From Candidatus Benthicola azotiphorus (GTDB lineage Bacteria; Gemmatimonadota; Gemmatimonadetes; Palauibacterales; Palauibacteraceae), in the NCBI GenBank assembly GCA_947581745.1, contig CANPVW010000090.1:1-25569 (forward strand): DNA of 25,569 nucleotides, given 5' to 3'. Under the pieces are notes generated by a model. That model saw nothing but the letters and a program-made list of their open reading frames with translations. It was not told the origin of the DNA and ran no database searches. The position numbers and the translations under genes were made by a program. Positions 20,942 to 25,569 of the stretch are shown piece after piece (positions within the stretch are counted from its first letter, which is position 1; each line of letters starts with the position of its first letter).

Positions 20942-23515
20942 ATGTCGAGCAGCAAGAAGGCAAAGCACCTGGTCATCGTGGAGTCACCGAAGAAGGCGAG
21001 ACTCCTTGGCCGCTATCTCGGTGATGAGTACGACGTCGAGGCTTCGGTGGGTCACGTGGTCGACCTGCCCAAGAAGGGGCTCGCCGTGGACGTGGACAAC
21101 GGTTACGAGCCGGAGTTCGTCACCGTGCGGGGCAAGGCCAAGCTGATCGACCAGTTGAAGAAAAAGGCCAGGGCTGCCGAGGACATCCTGATTGCCACCG
21201 ACCCGGATCGAGAAGGCGAGGCGATCGGCTATCACATAGCGTTGAAGCTCGGGTACGAGAAGGACGACGGTCGACGGTTCCGCCGCGTCCGATTCAACGA
21301 GATCACCCCGGCGGCGGTCCGGGAAGCCGTGCGGGAGCCTGGCGAGCTGGACATCAATCAGGTGGAGGCGCAGCAGGCGCGCCGCATTCTCGATCGTCTG
21401 GTGGGGTATGGCCTGTCCCCGCTGCTCTGGAAGAAGATCTCGCCGGTAGACCCGATCAGCCGCACCCCGCTTTCCGCCGGCCGCGTGCAGTCCGTCGCCG
21501 TCCGCCTGGTCGTCGACCGGGAGAGAGAGCGTCGTCGGTTCCGCAGCGGCGCCTGGTGGGACCTCGCGGCCACGTTCGCGCGCGACGGGCAGCAGTTCGA
21601 GGCGCAGCTGACGCGAGTGGACGACGTGCCGGTCGTGAAGGGCTCGGATTTCGACCCGGCAACCGGGATGCCGAAGAAGCCGGATGCGGTCAAGGTGCTC
21701 GGCGCCCGGGAGGTCGAACTCCTGAAAGCCCGGCTCGAGGGTGTGCAGTTCCGGGTGGAATCCGTCGAGTCGAAGCCGGTCACGCTCAGGCCGTACCCGC
21801 CGTTCACGACGTCGACCTTGCAGCAGGAAGCGAATCGGAAGCTGAATCTGAGCGTGCGGCAGACCATGCAGGTGGCCCAACGCCTGTACGAAGCCGGGCA
21901 CATCACGTACATGCGCACGGACTCCGTGCAGCTCTCCGGTCAGGCGCTGGGCGCGGCGCGCCGGAAGGTGGAGACGTTGTACGGAGAAGATTATCTGAGC
22001 GCGGCGCCCCGGACGTTCAAGACCAAATCGAAGGGAGCGCAGGAGGCTCACGAGGCGATCCGTCCGGCCGGCACGTCGATGCAGAGGGCCGCCGAGCTCC
22101 GTCTGCGAGGCGTGGACGCCTCTCTCTACGAGCTGATCTGGAAGCGCACCGTGGCGACTCAGATGGCGGACGCCAGACAGCTGCGCGTGTCCGCCTCGAT
22201 CACCGGCGACGGAGTGGAGTTCAGGGCGCGAGGAAACACGCTCGAGTTCGCCGGATTCCTGAGGGCATACGTCGAGGGGAGCGACGACCCGGAGGCGAGC
22301 CTGGAGGACCGGGAAGTCGTCCTTCCGCCCCTCGAGTCCGGCGACCCGCTCGAGACCGTGGACGTGCGTCCGGAATCACACGAGACGCGACCGCCCGCCC
22401 GGTACACGGATGCCTCGCTGGTCAAGGCGCTCGAGGCGGAGGGAATCGGACGGCCGTCCACCTACGCCACCATCGTGGAGACGATTCGACAGCGCGGATA
22501 CGTCGACGCCCGCGACAAGCAGCTCGTGCCGACCTTCATCGCTTTCGCGGTCACGGCCCTTCTCGAGAATCACTTCGCCGACCTGGTGGATCCGGGATTC
22601 ACATCGGAGATGGAGAAGGGCCTCGACGCGATCGCGGAGGGCGACGTCGACTGGCGTGCGTTCCTGGAGGAGTTCTATCGCGGTGCCGGTGGGTTCGAAG
22701 AGCGGCTCGAGGAGAGATCGTCGGAGATCGACCCGCGGACCGCATCCACCCTGGCTGACTTCGCCGACCTGGGGGCGGAGCTTCGAATCGGCCGGTTCGG
22801 TCCGTTCCTCGAAACGACGGGTCCAGAGGAGCCGCTGCGCGTCTCGATCCCGGAGGACCTCGCGCCGGCCGACCTCACGGCGGCTCGTGCGGCGGAGCTC
22901 CTGGCGGACAGGGAAAGGGCCGACAGTCCGATCGGCAAAGATCCCGACACCGGCCTCGCAGTGTACGTGAGAACGGGCCGATTCGGGCCTTTCGTTCAGC
23001 TCGGCGAGCAGGCGGGGGACGGGGAAAAGCCGAAGCGGGCCTCGCTGCCGAAGGGAATGGGCACGGAGGCGGTGTCGCTCGACGTGGCTCTGCGGCTTCT
23101 CTCTCTGCCGCGCGACCTGGGAGCTCATCCGACGGACGGAGAACCGGTCCGCGCGGGCATCGGGCGTTACGGACCATACGTGGTGCACGACGGCGACTTC
23201 CGCTCACTCGAGAAGACGGACGATGTCTATTCCATCGCTCTGGATCGGGCACTCGAGCTGCTGGCCCAGCCCAAGGGCGGGCGACGGCGCTCGCAACCCA
23301 AGCCCCTGCGGTCACTCGGTGCGCACCCGTCCGACGGGCAGCCCGTCCAGCTCATGGAGGGGAGGTACGGGCCCTACGTGAAGCACGGGAAGCTGAACGC
23401 GTCGCTTCCCAAGGACATGTCGCCGGAAGAGATCCAGCTGGAGCAGGCTCTGGAGCTGCTGGCAGCGCGAGCCGCCCGGGGACCGGCCACTCGAGGCCGC
23501 CGGCGCGGCAAGTAG
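20942..23515 (+). CDS. topA: DNA topoisomerase I (type IA), without zinc fingers
   Basis: 857 residues, starting one base after the aroK stop; GGAG at 20934-20937 serves as ribosome site. Relaxes negative supercoils. The TOPRIM domain at about 8-125 has IVESPKKA, with Glu, and TDPDREGEA, the metal-binding DxDxE. The catalytic Tyr is Tyr323 in GHITYMRTDSV, equivalent to Tyr319 of E. coli. The central gate domains include ALEAEGIGRPSTYA. The C-terminal third has repeated TOPRIM-C units, each with a G-R-[FY]-G-P-[FY] core (IGRFGPF, TGRFGPF, IGRYGPY, EGRYGPY), and ends in a basic tail. No cysteine occurs anywhere, so the zinc ribbons of the E. coli enzyme are absent. This resembles the actinobacterial form. 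Confidence 0.97.
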   Translation: MSSSKKAKHLVIVESPKKARLLGRYLGDEYDVEASVGHVVDLPKKGLAVDVDNGYEPEFVTVRGKAKLIDQLKKKARAAEDILIATDPDREGEAIGYHIALKLGYEKDDGRRFRRVRFNEITPAAVREAVREPGELDINQVEAQQARRILDRLVGYGLSPLLWKKISPVDPISRTPLSAGRVQSVAVRLVVDRERERRRFRSGAWWDLAATFARDGQQFEAQLTRVDDVPVVKGSDFDPATGMPKKPDAVKVLGAREVELLKARLEGVQFRVESVESKPVTLRPYPPFTTSTLQQEANRKLNLSVRQTMQVAQRLYEAGHITYMRTDSVQLSGQALGAARRKVETLYGEDYLSAAPRTFKTKSKGAQEAHEAIRPAGTSMQRAAELRLRGVDASLYELIWKRTVATQMADARQLRVSASITGDGVEFRARGNTLEFAGFLRAYVEGSDDPEASLEDREVVLPPLESGDPLETVDVRPESHETRPPARYTDASLVKALEAEGIGRPSTYATIVETIRQRGYVDARDKQLVPTFIAFAVTALLENHFADLVDPGFTSEMEKGLDAIAEGDVDWRAFLEEFYRGAGGFEERLEERSSEIDPRTASTLADFADLGAELRIGRFGPFLETTGPEEPLRVSIPEDLAPADLTAARAAELLADRERADSPIGKDPDTGLAVYVRTGRFGPFVQLGEQAGDGEKPKRASLPKGMGTEAVSLDVALRLLSLPRDLGAHPTDGEPVRAGIGRYGPYVVHDGDFRSLEKTDDVYSIALDRALELLAQPKGGRRRSQPKPLRSLGAHPSDGQPVQLMEGRYGPYVKHGKLNASLPKDMSPEEIQLEQALELLAARAARGPATRGRRRGK

Positions 23516-23536
23516 GTCCGGGAGGGGCGGCCGCAG

Positions 23537-24880
23537 ATGGCGGATCGAAGCGTCACCATCGTGGGTGGGGGCCTCGCCGGGTCCGAAGCGGCCTGGCAGC
23601 TGGCCCGCCTCGGACACCGGGTGGACCTGTACGAGATGCGCCCCGGCCGACCGACGCCGGCCCACCAGACGGACAGGCTTGCCGAGATCGTCTGCACGAA
23701 TTCGTTCAAGTCGGTGAATCTCGACACGCCGCATGGCCTGCTGAAGGCGGAGATGAGGCTGCTCGGGTGTCGGCTCCTGGGGGTGGCGGACGAGTTCCGC
23801 GTCCCGGCGGGGAGTGCCCTCGCCGTGGATCGTCACCGGTTCTCGGCGGCCGTCACCGAACGCCTCGAAGCGGAGCCCGGAATCCGGGTGATCCGTGAGG
23901 AAATCTCGGAGCTGCCGCGCCCTCCGGCGATCGTCGCCACGGGTCCCCTCACCTCGGACGCCCTGTCGACTTCGATAGCGGAGCGGCTGGGAGCTGACGG
24001 TCTCTCCTTCTTCGACGCCATCGCACCCATCTTCTCGCGGGAGTCGATCGACGAAGAAGTGGCCTGGCTGGGCTCCCGTTACGGAAAAGGCGAGGCCGCC
24101 TACCTGAACTGTCCACTGGATCAGCAGACCTACGAGTCCTTCGTGGATGCGCTCCTCGGCGCCGACGTCTACGTGGGGCACGAGTGGGAGAACGTGCCCT
24201 ATTTCGAGGGCTGCCTTCCGATCGAGGTGATGGCTCGCCGGGGTCGGGAGACGCTGCGGTTCGGTCCGATGCGCCCCGTGGGCCTGGAAGACCCGGCGAC
24301 GGGGCGAAGGGCCCACGCCGTCGTGCAGCTGAGGGCGGAGGACCTGCGCGGGCAGATGTGGAACCTCGTCGGTTTTCAGACTCGCCTCAGGCGCGGTGAG
24401 CAGGAGCGGGTATTCCGGATGATCCCGGGCCTCGAGCGGGCCGAGTTCCTGCGGTACGGCTCGATCCACCGGAACGCCTACCTGTGCTTCCCGAGCACGC
24501 TGGAGCCGCACGGGGGACTTCCCGACGAGCCGGACCTGCTGTTCGCCGGTCAGCTGACAGGAGTCGAGGGCTACACGGAGTCCATCGCGAGCGGCCTCCT
24601 GGCGGCGCTCAACATCGACCGGATGCTGCAGGGCCTGGAGCCCGTCGTCCCGCCCCCGACCACGATGCTCGGCGGCCTCTACAGGTATCTTCGGGAGGCC
24701 GACCCGGGGCAGTTTCAGCCGATGAACGCGAACTTCGGCCTCCTCGACCCGCTGCCCGGCAGGGTACGTGGGGGGAAGCGGAACCGGCGAACGGCGCATT
24801 CCGAGCGGGCGCTCGAGGAGATCGAGCGCTGGGCGGCCGAACACCTCCCGGCTGCCGCTCGCGGCCAGGTCTCGCCGTGA
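23537..24880 (+). CDS. trmFO: tRNA (uracil-54-C5)-methyltransferase, folate- and FAD-dependent
   Basis: 447 residues from ATG 23537, after a purine-rich GGAGGGG at 23521-23527. Methylates U54 in the T-loop of tRNA, taking the carbon from methylene-tetrahydrofolate rather than from S-adenosylmethionine. The FAD-binding Rossmann motif VTIVGGGLAGSEAAW opens the protein. IVCTNSFKS contains Cys53, and FEGCLPIE contains Cys226; these match in number and surroundings the two functional cysteines described for the Bacillus enzyme. Other family motifs are YLNCPLDQQTY and GVEGYTESIASGLLAA near the C-terminus. It lies between topA and xerC, as in many Firmicutes and other phyla. Confidence 0.96.
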   Translation: MADRSVTIVGGGLAGSEAAWQLARLGHRVDLYEMRPGRPTPAHQTDRLAEIVCTNSFKSVNLDTPHGLLKAEMRLLGCRLLGVADEFRVPAGSALAVDRHRFSAAVTERLEAEPGIRVIREEISELPRPPAIVATGPLTSDALSTSIAERLGADGLSFFDAIAPIFSRESIDEEVAWLGSRYGKGEAAYLNCPLDQQTYESFVDALLGADVYVGHEWENVPYFEGCLPIEVMARRGRETLRFGPMRPVGLEDPATGRRAHAVVQLRAEDLRGQMWNLVGFQTRLRRGEQERVFRMIPGLERAEFLRYGSIHRNAYLCFPSTLEPHGGLPDEPDLLFAGQLTGVEGYTESIASGLLAALNIDRMLQGLEPVVPPPTTMLGGLYRYLREADPGQFQPMNANFGLLDPLPGRVRGGKRNRRTAHSERALEEIERWAAEHLPAAARGQVSP

Positions 24881-25569
24881 CTCCGGATCGAACGGACGCC
24901 GTCGACTCCTTCCTGCGCTACGTGCGAGTGGAGCGCCGCCTCTCGCCCCACACGGAGAGTGCGTACCGGAGAGACCTCCGGGACTTCGACGCCTTCCTCT
25001 CGGCCCACATGGAGACGGCCGGCGGCGGCTGGGCCGAGGTGGACCGGCTGGATATCCGGTCCTGGCTCGGCGAGCTGGAGGGTCGAGGCCTCAAGAGGTC
25101 GACGATCGCCCGGAAGCTCTCGGCCGTTCGCGCCTTCTATCGCTTCCTGCACCGCACCGGGTCCGTGTCGAGCAACCCGGCCCGCCTCGTGCGGACCCCA
25201 CGGAAACGAAGGGAGCTTCCGGGGTATCTGACGCGGGGCCAGGCGGAGGCCCTGTTCGACTCGCTGGGCGAGTATGCGTCGCCGGAGCGGCCATTGGCGA
25301 TCCGGGACCGGGCGATCATCGAGCTGGCCTACTCGAGCGGTCTGCGCCTGGCGGAGCTCCAGAGTCTGGACGACGGTGACCTGGACCTCGACCGGGGACT
25401 GGTGAAGGTCGTCGGCAAAGGTGGCAAGGAGCGAATCGTCCCTGTCGGCTCGCAGGCCCGGGCGGCTGTCTCGGAGTACCTTTCGCAGCGCAGTCGCGTG
25501 TCGGCTCGCGAACCCCGGAAAGGTGAAGGGCGGCCGCTGTTCATCTCGCGTCGCGGCACCCGGATCTCA
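24877..25569 (+). CDS. xerC: Tyrosine recombinase XerC, N-terminal part (runs off window)
   Basis: 231 codons from GTG 24877 (GTGA overlap with trmFO), open to the right edge. The N-terminal SAM-like core-binding domain (about 5-90) has RRLSPHTESAYRRDLRDF and IARKLSAVRAFYRFL. The catalytic domain shows the first Arg of the active site, Arg157 in SSGLRLAEL, and the beta-hairpin GKGGKER (Lys181/Lys184). The HxxR, His/Trp and Tyr positions lie beyond the window. XerC with XerD resolves chromosome dimers at dif. XerC rather than XerD is chosen from the topA-trmFO-xerC order; sequence alone does not settle it. Confidence 0.9.
   Translation, partial: MTPDRTDAVDSFLRYVRVERRLSPHTESAYRRDLRDFDAFLSAHMETAGGGWAEVDRLDIRSWLGELEGRGLKRSTIARKLSAVRAFYRFLHRTGSVSSNPARLVRTPRKRRELPGYLTRGQAEALFDSLGEYASPERPLAIRDRAIIELAYSSGLRLAELQSLDDGDLDLDRGLVKVVGKGGKERIVPVGSQARAAVSEYLSQRSRVSAREPRKGEGRPLFISRRGTRIS

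Noticed and set aside
23312..24844. Minus-strand open frame of 510 residues opposite topA/trmFO
   Set aside because: Spans the end of topA and nearly all trmFO; no recognisable motif.
24768..25379. Plus-strand frame of 203 residues overlapping trmFO end and xerC
   Set aside because: Out of frame with both; the xerC frame from 24877 carries recombinase motifs and runs to the window edge.
1..25569. CRISPR arrays, insertion sequences, tRNA or rRNA genes, prophage
   Set aside because: No regularly spaced repeats, transposase motifs, terminal repeats or tRNA-like cloverleaf sequence seen on either strand by eye.

Overview
This window reads as chromosomal DNA from a high-GC, Gram-negative-type (diderm) bacterium. 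The outer-membrane secretin PilQ with its PilMNOP partners requires two membranes. The gene order topA-trmFO-xerC is a widely conserved housekeeping block; in Bacillus it continues into clpQ/clpY (hslV/hslU). The zinc-finger-free topoisomerase I, the folate-type TrmFO and the pil-aro-topA linkage would suit Gemmatimonadota or a nearby diderm phylum. That assignment is inference, because no rRNA or marker alignment is available. All genes are on the + strand. No insertion sequence, tRNA, rRNA, CRISPR array or prophage is visible, and no gene-free stretch exceeds 300 bases.

Layout. (1) 2-2461: the end of a PilS-like sensor kinase and a complete PilR-like sigma-54 activator. (2) 2462-3150: a regulatory region with a near-perfect sigma-54 promoter and repeated TTGCAG/CTGCAA hexamers, then the major pilin pilA and a strong hairpin terminator. 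(3) 3195-13371: six genes joined by 4-base start/stop overlaps. They encode five large polytopic GT-C-type membrane proteins (one YfhO-like, two paralogous GT39-like, two divergent) and one GT2 polyprenyl-phosphate sugar synthase of the CsbB/GtrB kind. (4) 13444-14351: two minor pseudopilins, FimT/GspH-like and PilV-like. (5) 14439-19063: a sigma-70-like promoter, pilMNOPQ, and a perfect 12-bp-stem terminator. (6) 19062-25569: a second promoter and the housekeeping run aroC-aroK-topA-trmFO-xerC, with xerC cut by the window end.

How it fits together. PilS/PilR would activate pilA through sigma-54. FimT and PilV would prime or cap the pilus, PilMNOP form the alignment complex and PilQ the outer-membrane pore. 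The motors (PilB, PilT), PilC and PilD are not in the window. The most interesting part is the glycosyltransferase-like operon between pilA and the minor pilins. A CsbB-like GT2 together with a YfhO protein resembles the lipid-linked-sugar glycosylation systems known from Firmicutes lipoteichoic acid. Here the position next to a small Ser/Thr-rich pilin suggests glycosylation of the pilus or another surface polymer. That link rests on gene order and motifs, not on direct evidence.
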